Shown: positions 8,242 to 16,321, counted from the first letter of the stretch. The stretch: 64,000 bases of DNA from Gp6-AA40 sp036742665 (GCA_036742665.1 DAINQP010000002.1:1-64000); one strand, 5' to 3'. Program-made: numbers and translations. Notes: generated from the letters alone by a model not told the origin.

Positions 8242-10227
8242 ATGTCGGCCACGCGCAAAGTGCGAGCCGTTCGGGTTGCGCCATCCGACGCCGTCGTCCG
8301 TCGCGGTACCAACGGTGCGGTCTACATGCAGTCGGGCGTACCGCTCGGCCCATATCAGACACGGATTACCGATTCGCTCGACCATTGGGCGGCGCACGCA
8401 CCCGACCGCACGTTCCTCGCACAGCGAGACGACTCTGTAGCGGCGGGGCTTCCGCCTTCGCGTGAAGCTTCGGCGGACCGCCGTAGCCTCGGCGAAGGCG
8501 GTCAGGCCCGCGTGGACACGACGCGCGGATGGCGGCGGTTGAACTACGGCGACGCGCTCACGCGCGTGCGTCGCATCGCGCAAGCACTCCTCGATCGCAA
8601 GCTGTCGCTCGACCGGCCGATCGTCATCCTCTCGGGCAACGGCATCGACCACGGACTGCTGGCATTGGCCGCCATGTACGTCGGCGTCCCCTATGCGCCG
8701 ATCGCACCAGCCTATTCGCTCCAGGCCACCGAGTACACGGCCCTGCAGCGGATCTTCGAGCGCGTCGAGCCGGCGCTGGTCTTCACCGAGAATGGCGGGG
8801 CCTATGAACGCGCGCTGCGGTCGGTGCTCACCAATCGGATCGAGCTGGTGGTGTCTGGATCGCCAGGCAGGCTGCGCTCGACGCCATTCTCCGAATTGGA
8901 GGGCGCGCGAGACACGGCTGCCGTAGACGAGGCGAAGCAACACGTGACCGGCGAGACGATCGCCAAAGTACTTTTCACATCGGGATCGACCGGACGGCCG
9001 AAGGGCGTGATCAACACACAGCGGATGCTGTGCTCGAACCAGGAGATGATCCGCTCCGTCCTCACATTCCTCGCCGACGAGCCACCGGTGATCTGCGATT
9101 GGTCGCCGTGGAATCACACGGCAGGGGGCAATCACAACTTCGGACTCGTGTTGCGAAACGGCGGCACGCTGTACATCGACGAAGGCAAGCCGACGCCGGC
9201 GCTCTTCGCGGCCACACTGGGCAACCTGCGCGAGATACCCTGCACGGCGCATTTCGCGGTGCCGCGCCTCTACGAGATGTTGATGCCGCACCTGCGCAGC
9301 GACGCCGTGCTGCGCCGGACATTCTTCAGCCGTGTGCAGCTGCTCTTCTATGCGGCGGCCGGCCTCGGTCAGCGGTTCTGGGACGAGCTCCGCGACGTGG
9401 CACTCGAGGCTTGCGGCGAAGAAATCATGATCATGACCGGCTTCGGCGCCACCGAGACCGCGCCGTTCGCCTTCACGACCGCCACGCTCAATGCGTTTGC
9501 AGGACTCGTCGGTCTTCCCGCGCCCGGCATCGAAGTGAAGCTGACGCCGGTCGAGTCGAAGATGGAAGCACGCGTTCGTGGTCCCAACATCACACCGGGC
9601 TACTGGCGCGATGCCGCCCTCACCGCCGCAGCCTTTGACGAAGAAGGCTTCTATCGTCTCGGCGATGCGATGGAGTTTGCCGATCCGATCGATCCGCGAA
9701 ACGGCCTCGTGTTCAATGGACGCCTGGCCGAGGACTTCAAGCTGTCCACCGCCACTTGGGTCAGCGTCGGTCCACTCCGCGCAAAAATTCTGGCCCAGGC
9801 CGCCGGCCTCGCACAGGATGTCGTCATCGCTGGCCACGACCGCGAATACGTAACCGCGCTGGTTTTTCCGAACCTGCAAATGTGTCGCGACGTGCTCGGC
9901 GCCGGCGCTGACACGCCGGCGCGAGCCGTGCTCTCGCACCCGGTCATCGTGAGGCGGTTCAGTGAGGTGTTCACGACTCTCGCCGCCGTGAGCACCGGCA
10001 GCTCGACCTTCGTCGCGCGCGCGATCGTGCTCGAGGATCCGCCGTCGATGGACGCGCGCGAGGTCACCGACAAAGGCTCCATTAACCAGAAGGCCGTGCT
10101 GGTACACCGCGCGGCAGTCGTTGACGAACTCTATTCGGCGTCTCCGTCCCCGCATGTGCTGATTGCCCATCAGCCAGCCGAAACGGCAGCGCCCTCCGCT
10201 GATGCCCACACACTCCATCAATGTTGA
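8242..10227 (+). CDS. Feruloyl-CoA-synthase-like acyl-CoA ligase
   Basis: AMP-forming ligase that activates an aromatic or aliphatic acid with CoA. Motifs visible: phosphate-binding FTSGSTGRPKGV (near 245), GFGATETAPF (A5, near 400), RLGDAMEF (A7) and NGRLAEDFKLSTATWVSVGPL. The last of these is characteristic of feruloyl-CoA synthases rather than fatty-acid ligases. At 661 residues it is slightly long, partly because residues 65-90 are encoded by an inserted GAAGC/GCTTC palindrome (8435-8512). Together with the upstream hydratase/dehydrogenase it could convert ferulate-type acids through CoA thioesters to aromatic aldehydes or shortened acids. Start and preceding stop abut. Confidence 0.85.
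   Translation: MSATRKVRAVRVAPSDAVVRRGTNGAVYMQSGVPLGPYQTRITDSLDHWAAHAPDRTFLAQRDDSVAAGLPPSREASADRRSLGEGGQARVDTTRGWRRLNYGDALTRVRRIAQALLDRKLSLDRPIVILSGNGIDHGLLALAAMYVGVPYAPIAPAYSLQATEYTALQRIFERVEPALVFTENGGAYERALRSVLTNRIELVVSGSPGRLRSTPFSELEGARDTAAVDEAKQHVTGETIAKVLFTSGSTGRPKGVINTQRMLCSNQEMIRSVLTFLADEPPVICDWSPWNHTAGGNHNFGLVLRNGGTLYIDEGKPTPALFAATLGNLREIPCTAHFAVPRLYEMLMPHLRSDAVLRRTFFSRVQLLFYAAAGLGQRFWDELRDVALEACGEEIMIMTGFGATETAPFAFTTATLNAFAGLVGLPAPGIEVKLTPVESKMEARVRGPNITPGYWRDAALTAAAFDEEGFYRLGDAMEFADPIDPRNGLVFNGRLAEDFKLSTATWVSVGPLRAKILAQAAGLAQDVVIAGHDREYVTALVFPNLQMCRDVLGAGADTPARAVLSHPVIVRRFSEVFTTLAAVSTGSSTFVARAIVLEDPPSMDAREVTDKGSINQKAVLVHRAAVVDELYSASPSPHVLIAHQPAETAAPSADAHTLHQC
8435..8512. repeat. GAAGC/GCTTC palindromic repeat inserted in CoA-ligase gene
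   Basis: Nested inverted repeats (GCGGGGCTTCCGCC, CTTCGGCGGACCGCCGTAG, CTCGGCGAAGGCGG). They are translated in frame as an Arg/Ser/Gly-rich insert (REASADRRSLGEGG) near the N-terminus, where a surface loop is tolerable. A related piece is at 23366-23403. The frame is kept. Confidence 0.65.
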
Positions 10228-11059
10228 CGGGCTGGTCGCCCTCGACGTACACGTCCACCTCGAACACACGGGCGAGGAGACCGAAGCCGACAAGAAGGCC
10301 GCCGCATATTTCAAAGGCGGCGGCGCGCGCGATGCCGCATCGCTGGCCGAGTACTACCGTTCACGCAAGATGGCCTGTGTCATCTTCACCGTGGACGAGA
10401 CGCTCAGCGGCGTGCCGCGCCTGTCTAACGACGCCGTCCTGGAGTTCGCAGCGCAGAACCCCGATATCGCGCTACCGTTCGTCAGCATCAACCCGACCCG
10501 GGGGACTGAGGCCGTCCGCGAAGCGAAACGGCTCGTCGCTACCGGTCAGGTCCGCGGCCTCAAGCTGCATCCACCCATTCAGGAGTTCTGGCCCAACGAT
10601 CGACTCGCCTACCCACTCTACGAGGTCTTTGCCGAAGCGCGGCTGCCGGTGCTCTTCCACACTGGCCACAGCGGCATTGGTACCGGCATGCGCGGCGGCG
10701 GCGGCATCCGGCTGAAATACGGCAACCCGATGCCCATCGATGATGTCGCGGTGGACTTTCCCGATATGCCGATCGTGCTGGCGCATCCGTCGTTCCCCTG
10801 GCAGGACGAGGCGATCTCAATGTGTCTGCACAAGCCGCAGGTCTACATCGACCTGTCGGGATGGTCGCCCAAGTACTTCTCGCCGACGCTGGTGCAGTAC
10901 GCGAACTCGCTGCTGAAGCACAAGGTGCTCTTCGGGTCGGACTATCCGCTGCTCACGCCCGATCGGTGGCTCGCTGACTTCGAGAAAGTTGCGTTCAAGG
11001 ACGAAGTGCGACCGCTGATACTCAAAGAGAACGCGGTGAAGTTGTTGGCGCTACGGTAG
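10202..11059 (+). CDS. Amidohydrolase family 2 (metal-dependent hydrolase/decarboxylase)
   Basis: TIM-barrel metal-dependent hydrolase of the ACMSD/amidohydrolase-2 group, 285 residues. Motifs: the N-terminal metal pair LDVHVHLE, GLKLHPPIQEF with its His near strand 4, LFHTGHSGIG, IVLAHPSFPW, and the terminal-strand Asp in VLFGSDYPLLTPD. The family contains decarboxylases and lactone or amide hydrolases of aromatic catabolism. The ATG at 10202 (MPTHSINVDG) is preferred over 10163; it overlaps the end of the CoA-ligase gene by 26 bases, consistent with coupled translation. Its place behind a feruloyl-CoA-synthase-like enzyme suggests a step in aromatic acid breakdown. The exact substrate is not deducible. 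Confidence 0.87.
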   Translation: MPTHSINVDGLVALDVHVHLEHTGEETEADKKAAAYFKGGGARDAASLAEYYRSRKMACVIFTVDETLSGVPRLSNDAVLEFAAQNPDIALPFVSINPTRGTEAVREAKRLVATGQVRGLKLHPPIQEFWPNDRLAYPLYEVFAEARLPVLFHTGHSGIGTGMRGGGGIRLKYGNPMPIDDVAVDFPDMPIVLAHPSFPWQDEAISMCLHKPQVYIDLSGWSPKYFSPTLVQYANSLLKHKVLFGSDYPLLTPDRWLADFEKVAFKDEVRPLILKENAVKLLALR

Positions 11060-11155
11060 CGACTGCACGAGACTTCACGCGTAGTCATTGTTTGAGTCTT
11101 GCGTGTCGAGTTTTGAGTTACAGGCGTCGCTCGCCCTCGCCGATAACCCCGAGGA

Positions 11156-11842
11156 GTGAGCGCAGAGTTTTCACCCTCGGAGTCTGTCCACGAGATGCCG
11201 CACGCCGGCAATGACGGCATGGATTCTTTCCACGCCGAGCTGAAGCTCAAAAAGAAGGACTTCAAGCGGCTGTTCGACCCGACGCGCGAGCTCGATGGCT
11301 GGGAACGCTACCGCGCACTCATCGATGCCTCGGACGAAGCCTACGACCTCATCGACATCAGCAATCGCGAGGCACGATTTGCCTTGATCGTCATGGGCGC
11401 GCTCAACGCGATGCCCCTGCTGCTGTTGACCAAGACCGACGTCATCTCCTCGATGACGCGCGGCGAGCGCATCTGGATGGTGTCGTTCCTGATCGGCTAC
11501 GCGCTGCTGTTGCTCTACTTCATTCTGCAGGCGATCGAGGCGCTGCATCCCGGTCGCTTTCGTCCGTCGATGAAAGACTGGCCGACTGCCAGCCCGGACT
11601 ATCCTGCCGGCGTCCGCTACTACGAGGACGTGATCAAGCGGACCCCCGCTGAGACGTGGGCGACGTGGCAGCACGTGCGGCTCTCTCAGCTCAACGCCGA
11701 GCTCGCCGTGCAGCTGCATGGCCTGGCGCTGAAGAACGACGCGAAGCACCGTGCCGTGCGGCGGTTGTTCATCGGCCTCCGCGCCATGGCGTTCATGCTT
11801 GGTGCGGTGCTGGCGATGTATCTCGTGTTCTCCTGGACGTAA
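11156..11842 (+). CDS. PycTM-like membrane protein (Pycsar effector/DUF5706-like), no cyclase adjacent
   Basis: A 228-residue protein with a soluble N-terminus, a hydrophobic pair at about 75-93 and 105-126, and a third membrane segment at 208-227. Between segments 2 and 3 lie YYEDVIKRTPAETW and a long amphipathic helix, LSQLNAELAVQLHGLALKND, followed by AKHRAVRRLFIGLRAM. This order and the N-x-x-L-A-x-Q...K-H-x-x-x-R-R spacing match the PycTM/DUF5706 pattern. PycTM proteins are membrane-disrupting effectors of cyclic-UMP/CMP Pycsar phage defence. No nucleotide cyclase is beside it, so it may be an orphan or have another role. The GTG start at 11156 sits too close to GAGGAG, so ATG 11195 or 11219 are alternatives. 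The assignment is by motif memory only. Confidence 0.6.
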   Translation: MSAEFSPSESVHEMPHAGNDGMDSFHAELKLKKKDFKRLFDPTRELDGWERYRALIDASDEAYDLIDISNREARFALIVMGALNAMPLLLLTKTDVISSMTRGERIWMVSFLIGYALLLLYFILQAIEALHPGRFRPSMKDWPTASPDYPAGVRYYEDVIKRTPAETWATWQHVRLSQLNAELAVQLHGLALKNDAKHRAVRRLFIGLRAMAFMLGAVLAMYLVFSWT

Positions 11843-11845
11843 GAA

Positions 11846-11905
11846 AGGGGTCGGGAGTCATTTCCTCCACCGAGGGTCTTCAGGAAAATGACTCCCGACC
11901 CTTTT
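11846..11905. repeat. Long inverted repeat, AAAGGGGTCGGGAGTCATTT type
   Basis: Arms at 11846-11865 and 11886-11905 pair almost perfectly, with one bulged C. The pairing continues inward (TTTCCT/AGGAAA) around a loop with the sequence ACCGAGGG. It lies between the PycTM-like gene and the convergent phosphatase and includes the first base of the phosphatase stop codon. It could terminate both transcripts. Its size and sequence (GGGTCGGGAGTCATTTTCC-like) also fit a dispersed REP or MITE-type element. Confidence 0.75.
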
Positions 11906-12807
11906 CAATGACAGACGTCCGCGCCCGAGTCCGTCCGTCCGCCGCCCACTTGTAGGAAGTCCCAGCTATATCCCTGCGCCGTCAGCGTGAGCTTCAGAAG
12001 GCCGTGCGCGATGATTTGCACCTCGCTCTGCGGATGCACGCGCATCACGGTGTAGAGCCCCGCACCGCCGGTGCCGACGATGAACTGACGGATCCCGTGC
12101 GCGTCGTTGCGCTGACCATCAGGTGACATCGGCGCGTACCGCTCGTATAGATGCTCGTGCGCGCTGATGATCACATCTACACCCTGCTCGTAGAGCATCT
12201 GCCATAACGCCGCGAGTCGAGCGTTGTCGCCGTTCGGCCCGGAGCTATAAAGTGGATGGTGAAAGTACGCGAGCGCGCATCGCGATGTATTGGCCGTGAG
12301 TTCGGCTCGAACCCACTGACCTTGCGCCGTCGAGCCGCCCACCGGCAGGTTGCTGTTCAATGAAAGGACCAGCCAGTCGCCGGCTCGGAAACTGTAGTAG
12401 CCCTGCCCCGATGGTCCAGCTTGTCCTCCGAAATAGTCGTAATAGGGCTGAGCGCCTGACGACTCGTACTCATGGTTGCCTGGGCTCGCGCGGGTCCTCG
12501 ACTTGTGCCTGCCCCACACCGGGTCATAGCAGGTCGCAAACTCTTCTGCCGTCCCGTGACGATACGCAAGATCGCCAACGGCGAGGATTGTCCCATCCAG
12601 CGAATCGAGCATCAGGCCTGTCTCAATCGCCGGCGTCGATCCGCACACACCGACGTCACCCGCGGCCAGCAGCATCGTCGAGGACGGCGGCGGTGACGGC
12701 CCACTCACCCACTGGTCGCCTCCACCGGCGCACGACAGCGTCGTGAGCAGAACGAGGAGCCAGAGTGTGCAATATCGTGTGCGGTGTACGTTCATGAGTC
12801 GGCGCAT
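11905..12807 (-). CDS. Exported metallophosphoesterase (purple acid/alkaline phosphatase-like)
   Basis: Calcineurin-like phosphoesterase of 300 residues that probably releases phosphate from organic phosphates outside the cytoplasm. An N-terminal signal ends LLTTLSCAGGG and may be a lipoprotein signal, although the lipobox is imperfect. Metal-binding motifs appear in order: AAGDVG, VGDLAYRHG, SPGNHEY, YFHHPLYSSG and SAHEHLYER. These are the purple-acid-phosphatase-like set. It is divergently transcribed from a phosphate-selective-porin-like gene 30 bases away, which supports a phosphate-scavenging role. A second ATG lies 12 bases downstream (MNVHRTRYC). Confidence 0.88.
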   Translation of the reverse strand: MRRLMNVHRTRYCTLWLLVLLTTLSCAGGGDQWVSGPSPPPSSTMLLAAGDVGVCGSTPAIETGLMLDSLDGTILAVGDLAYRHGTAEEFATCYDPVWGRHKSRTRASPGNHEYESSGAQPYYDYFGGQAGPSGQGYYSFRAGDWLVLSLNSNLPVGGSTAQGQWVRAELTANTSRCALAYFHHPLYSSGPNGDNARLAALWQMLYEQGVDVIISAHEHLYERYAPMSPDGQRNDAHGIRQFIVGTGGAGLYTVMRVHPQSEVQIIAHGLLKLTLTAQGYSWDFLQVGGGRTDSGADVCH

Positions 12808-12837
12808 GCGAGCCGATATGACTAAGGCTTCTCACAA

Positions 12838-14121
12838 ATGATTCGCCCGACTTCTTCTGATATCGGCAGCTGGCGATGTGCTCCGCACGTTGCCCTTCGC
12901 TCGCTCTGTGCTGCGGCAGCGATCGTGCTCGCGCTATCGGCCCCGGCGTCGGCGCAGCAGGCTGCTGGCACACAGAAGGCCGAATCCGGCGTGCAGTGGG
13001 ACGAGGGCTCGATACGTTTCGGCGACTCGTTCCGCATCGAGCCGAAGGTCCGCGTGCAGGCCGACATGCTCTTGTGGAATGACGAGGGACCGATCGAGGA
13101 CCGCTTCTCGTGGGGCAGCCGGCGTCTCGGTGTGAATGGCGAGCTGTTCAACCGCGTCCAGTTTCAGGTGGAGCGCGCCTTTCAGGACGACGATGACGAC
13201 GATACGCCGTGGCGTGATGTGTATGTAGACGTGCGCGTCAATCGCGCGTTTCAGGTGCGCGGCGGCCGGTTCAAGTTGCCATTCAGCCTCGAGCGAAACA
13301 CCAGCCGCGACGATCTTGATTTCATTCAGCGCGCGACCGCCGTTCGCGCGCTGTCGCCAGCGCGCGACACGGGCGTGATGGTCCACGGCCGCGTCGCCAA
13401 TCGCATGGTCGAGTATGAAGCCGGGGTCTTCCAGCACGCCGATGGTTTGGATCTGACCGACGACCCAAATTCCTGGAGCGCACTTGGTGCGGCGCTGGCT
13501 GCCCGCGCGATCGTCTCGCCCGTCCGTGACAAGGCCGACGGGGCCACGCGCGATCTGCACTTCGGTGTCGCGCTGGTCCGCAACACGACCGCCGAAGGCC
13601 TCAACAGCGTAGTCGGCCGCTCATTCGACAACGATCGATTCTCCGAGCGGATGAACGTGAACGGCCAGCGCACGCGTCTCGGCGCCGAGGGGCTCTGGCG
13701 TGGGCGTCGCGCGACGATCAAGGGCGAGTTGCTGCAGCTCACCGACCAGCGCCTCGGACAGGCCATCACCGGGGGTGACCTGTCCGATCTCGTTCAGCGT
13801 GGTGGATATCTCACCGGAATCGTCCGCGTTCTCGGCAAACCAGGGAGGCGCGGCCAGGCTCTGGACGTCGCCGCCCGCCTCGATCGATTTTCGCTCGGCA
13901 GCGCGAATGATACCGACGACCCGTTCACGAACCCCCGCGCCGATCACATCGCGCCGCTGGCCAAGAACACCTGGACGTTCGGCGGCAACTGGCAGGTGCA
14001 TCGCTGGGTTCGCGTCCAGGGCAACCTCATTCGGGAAACGCTGGTGGACTCGCTCGGCGTACGCGACATCATCACCGAGCCGCGTTGGACGGCGATCATG
14101 CGCTTCCAGTTCGCGCTGTAA
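12838..14121 (+). CDS. Outer-membrane porin, phosphate-selective O/P type
   Basis: A 427-residue beta-barrel with a signal peptide (residues 1-40, ending SAPASAQ). The body has alternating beta strands such as RIEPKVRVQADMLLW, RRLGVNGELFNRVQFQVERAF and RGGRFKLPFSLERN, and ends in the C-terminal aromatic pattern MRFQFAL typical of outer-membrane barrels. RGGRFKLPFSLE and the RD..F..R region are the usual marks of OprO/OprP-family porins. A short D-rich loop (DDDDDD) sits near residue 120. It is divergent from the phosphatase, so a shared promoter region of 30 bases suggests co-regulation, plausibly by phosphate supply. No Pho box was confirmed. Confidence 0.85.
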   Translation: MIRPTSSDIGSWRCAPHVALRSLCAAAAIVLALSAPASAQQAAGTQKAESGVQWDEGSIRFGDSFRIEPKVRVQADMLLWNDEGPIEDRFSWGSRRLGVNGELFNRVQFQVERAFQDDDDDDTPWRDVYVDVRVNRAFQVRGGRFKLPFSLERNTSRDDLDFIQRATAVRALSPARDTGVMVHGRVANRMVEYEAGVFQHADGLDLTDDPNSWSALGAALAARAIVSPVRDKADGATRDLHFGVALVRNTTAEGLNSVVGRSFDNDRFSERMNVNGQRTRLGAEGLWRGRRATIKGELLQLTDQRLGQAITGGDLSDLVQRGGYLTGIVRVLGKPGRRGQALDVAARLDRFSLGSANDTDDPFTNPRADHIAPLAKNTWTFGGNWQVHRWVRVQGNLIRETLVDSLGVRDIITEPRWTAIMRFQFAL

Positions 14122-14134
14122 ACGGAAATCCGGA

Positions 14135-15331
14135 ATGTTCAGACCTGTGCTTCGTCGCCTCGTCATCGGCCTCGTCCTGCAATCAGCGGCAGCCACGTCC
14201 GTGCAGGCGCAGACGACAGACGATCTGTTCAACGAAGGCGTCGTGCAGACGCTGGAGATCACGATCCACTCGCGCGACTGGGATACGCTGCGCGCGAACT
14301 TCACCAGCAACGACTTTTATCCGGCCGACGTCGCCTGGAACGGCCTCCGCGTACGCAACGTCGGCATCCGGTCGCGCGGGCTCGGCAGCCGCAGCGGCGT
14401 GAAGCCAGGCCTCGAGCTGAACTTCGCCCACTACAGCTCACGCGGAGAGTTCCTCGGCCTGCGGTCGCTGGTCCTCGACAATTTGACCACCGACCCCTCG
14501 ATGATTCGTGAGCGCGTGGCGATGGCGTTTTACCGGAGGCTCGGTATACCGGCGCCGAGAGAAGCGCACGCCAACCTGTATGTGAACGGTCACTACGCCG
14601 GCCTTTACGTCATCGTCGAACCGGTGGACAGCGTGTTCCTGCAGCGGTGGTTGAGCGAAAACAGCGGCGCATTGTACGAGTATCACTGGTTGACGCCGTA
14701 TTTCGCGACGTTCCTCGGAGAGAACCTCGACCTCTACCCGCCGTACTTCGAACCGCGAACGCAGCAAACCCGCTCGACGTTCGATCTGTTCGATCCGATT
14801 CGCGAGCTGTTCCGCACCATCAACAACGCACCGGCCAACTCGTTTCGCGATTCCGTCGGCGCACGCCTGGATCTGGAATCGACGATGCAATTGATCGCGT
14901 CTGAAGCCTTCATGGCCGAGTGGGACGGTATCCTCGGGTACGCGGGTCTCAATAACTTCTATCTGTATCGTCCGGCCACAACCGCGCCAGCCCGCATCCT
15001 GCCCTGGGATGCCGACCACACGTTCCAGGCTCCTGACTACCCGCTGCTCGCCGGTGCCGCCGAGAACGTGTTGATGCGGCGGATGCTCGAGGATCCGGTG
15101 CTGCGGGCACGCTACTTCCAGCTGGTGCTCGAAGCCGTGAACGCCGCCTCGTCTGGCGACTGGCTGATCAACGAGGTCACGAAAGACTACCAGCAGATTC
15201 GCGAGTCGGTGCTGGCCGATCCGTTCAAGCCGTACACGAACGAGGAATTCGATGCGGCATTCGCGGACCTGCTCGCGTTCGCGCGGACGCGTCCGGGGTT
15301 CGTCACGTCACAGGTGCAGCAAAACAGATAG
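14135..15331 (+). CDS. CotH-family (atypical kinase) exported protein
   Basis: CotH-type protein kinase fold, 398 residues, with an N-terminal signal (SAAATSVQAQ). CotH of Bacillus phosphorylates spore coat proteins. In other bacteria the family is secreted and its targets are unknown. Visible features: EITIHSRDWDTLRANF at the start, RSRGLGSRS, LRSLVLDNLTTDPSMIRERVA, YVNGHYAGLYVIVEPVD and the catalytic-Asp motif LPWDADHTFQ near 290. The start ATG 14135 is 13 bases after the porin stop. The open frame extends further upstream only because it overlaps the porin in another frame. Its end touches a 24-bp tandem repeat array. Confidence 0.87.
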   Translation: MFRPVLRRLVIGLVLQSAAATSVQAQTTDDLFNEGVVQTLEITIHSRDWDTLRANFTSNDFYPADVAWNGLRVRNVGIRSRGLGSRSGVKPGLELNFAHYSSRGEFLGLRSLVLDNLTTDPSMIRERVAMAFYRRLGIPAPREAHANLYVNGHYAGLYVIVEPVDSVFLQRWLSENSGALYEYHWLTPYFATFLGENLDLYPPYFEPRTQQTRSTFDLFDPIRELFRTINNAPANSFRDSVGARLDLESTMQLIASEAFMAEWDGILGYAGLNNFYLYRPATTAPARILPWDADHTFQAPDYPLLAGAAENVLMRRMLEDPVLRARYFQLVLEAVNAASSGDWLINEVTKDYQQIRESVLADPFKPYTNEEFDAAFADLLAFARTRPGFVTSQVQQNR

Positions 15332-15459
15332 GTGCAATCGGACTGGCGCACGTCGGTGCTAATCGACTATCGCTCGTCGGTGCAATCAGACTGACGCTCG
15401 TCGGTGCGATTGGGCTGACGCGTGTCGGTGCAAGACATCTCACGCGCGTCGGTGCGGGA
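15331..15459. repeat. 24-bp tandem repeat array (five full units plus a partial)
   Basis: Five consecutive 24-base units begin with GGTGC and end with CGTC or TGTC: 15331-15354, 15355-15378, 15379-15402, 15403-15426 and 15427-15450, with a partial sixth from 15451. The consensus is approximately GGTGCAATCGGACTGACGCT plus CGTC, with two to several changes per unit. A unit of 24 is a multiple of three, but no gene crosses the array in a supported frame. It fills the gap upstream of the 15539 gene and may hold repeated protein-binding sites. Confidence 0.85.
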
Positions 15460-15511
15460 CTGCGGGTCCGGGCAAACCACGTCGTTGCGGGCCAATCCTG
15501 ATCGCACAGCC

Positions 15512-15517
15512 TATAAT
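15512..15517 (+). promoter_or_regulatory. TATAAT -10-like box
   Basis: A perfect TATAAT lies 21 bases upstream of the chosen ATG at 15539. No good -35 hexamer is found at 16-18 bases; TTGCGG at 15485 is spaced 21. It lies just downstream of the tandem repeat array, which would place the repeats where an activator binds. Confidence 0.4.
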
Positions 15518-15538
15518 GCTTCTCGAATGGGAGGCTCC

Positions 15539-16321
15539 ATGCTCCGACGCGTTCTTGCCGTCTGCATCGCGCTGCTCGCGTGTCTGCAGCTGACGTCAGC
15601 GCAGTACTTGAAGCATCCGGATCCGCGGATCCCGCGCACGCCTGACGGCAAACCCGATCTGTCGGCGACGGCGCCGCGGCTGCCCGACGGCAAGCCCGAT
15701 CTCACCGGGATCTGGAACGCCGCTGATGGGCGCTTTCTGACCAACATCGCGCGACGCGCCGGCTTCGACGCGCCGTTTACGCCCGAAGGAGCGGCGATCT
15801 TCAAGCAGCGGCAGGAGACGGAAGGACGAGACCGCCCTGCGGGCCGCTGTCTCCCGCATACCGTGCCGACGGCGATGATGGTGCCGAACTATCCGTGGAA
15901 GATCGTGCAGACGCCGAACCTCATGGTGGTGCTCTTCGAGAACTTCACCCAGTGGCGTCAGATCTTCACCGACGGACGAGACTTTCCCGCCGAGCGCGCC
16001 CCGACCTGGTTCGGCTACTCGGTCGGCAAGTGGGACGGCGACACCTTTGTCGTCAACGTGACCGGCTTCAACGACAAAGGGTGGCTCGATGACGGTGGCC
16101 ACCCGCGCAGCGAGGCGATGCACGTCACCGAACGCTGGCGCCGCCGCGATTTCGGCCACCTCGACATCGACTTCACGTTCGAAGATTCGAAGATGTATAC
16201 GAAGCCGTGGACGGTGACCATCCCGTTCGTCCTGCTACCGGACACTGACATCATCGAGAACGTCTGCGAGAATGAGAAAGATGTCGAGCACATCTTTTTC
16301 AACGGGACGAAACCGAAATAA
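15539..16321 (+). CDS. Secreted protein of the acidobacterial PDGKPDLTGIW family
   Basis: Function unknown. The 260-residue product has a signal peptide (LRRVLAVCIALLACLQLTSAQ), a doubled motif (RTPDGKPDLSATAPRLPDGKPDLTGIW) and then the common C-terminal block. That block runs FTQWRQIFTDGRDFP, SVGKWDGDTFVVNVTGFNDKGWLD, MHVTERWRRRDFGHLDI and KPWTVTIPF. The same superfamily block recurs in the genes at 27630 and 52401 and in a remnant at 51540-51815. ATG 15539 is chosen over 15422 and 15527 because GGGAGG lies 5 bases upstream; the longest frame would translate the tandem repeat. It overlaps the next gene by 50 bases. Confidence 0.8.
   Translation: MLRRVLAVCIALLACLQLTSAQYLKHPDPRIPRTPDGKPDLSATAPRLPDGKPDLTGIWNAADGRFLTNIARRAGFDAPFTPEGAAIFKQRQETEGRDRPAGRCLPHTVPTAMMVPNYPWKIVQTPNLMVVLFENFTQWRQIFTDGRDFPAERAPTWFGYSVGKWDGDTFVVNVTGFNDKGWLDDGGHPRSEAMHVTERWRRRDFGHLDIDFTFEDSKMYTKPWTVTIPFVLLPDTDIIENVCENEKDVEHIFFNGTKPK

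Noticed and set aside
7465..10314. 949-residue open frame on the minus strand
   Set aside because: It lies antisense to the FadJ-type and CoA-ligase genes, has Arg/His-rich composition typical of GC-rich shadow frames, and shows no domain. The plus-strand genes have full motif support.
13700..14134. Long 5' extension of the CotH frame
   Set aside because: It overlaps the porin gene in another frame, and the signal peptide begins at 14135.
15422..15538. Upstream extension of the PDGKPDLTGIW gene
   Set aside because: It would translate the tandem repeats and place the signal peptide internally. The ATG at 15539 has a GGGAGG site at proper spacing.
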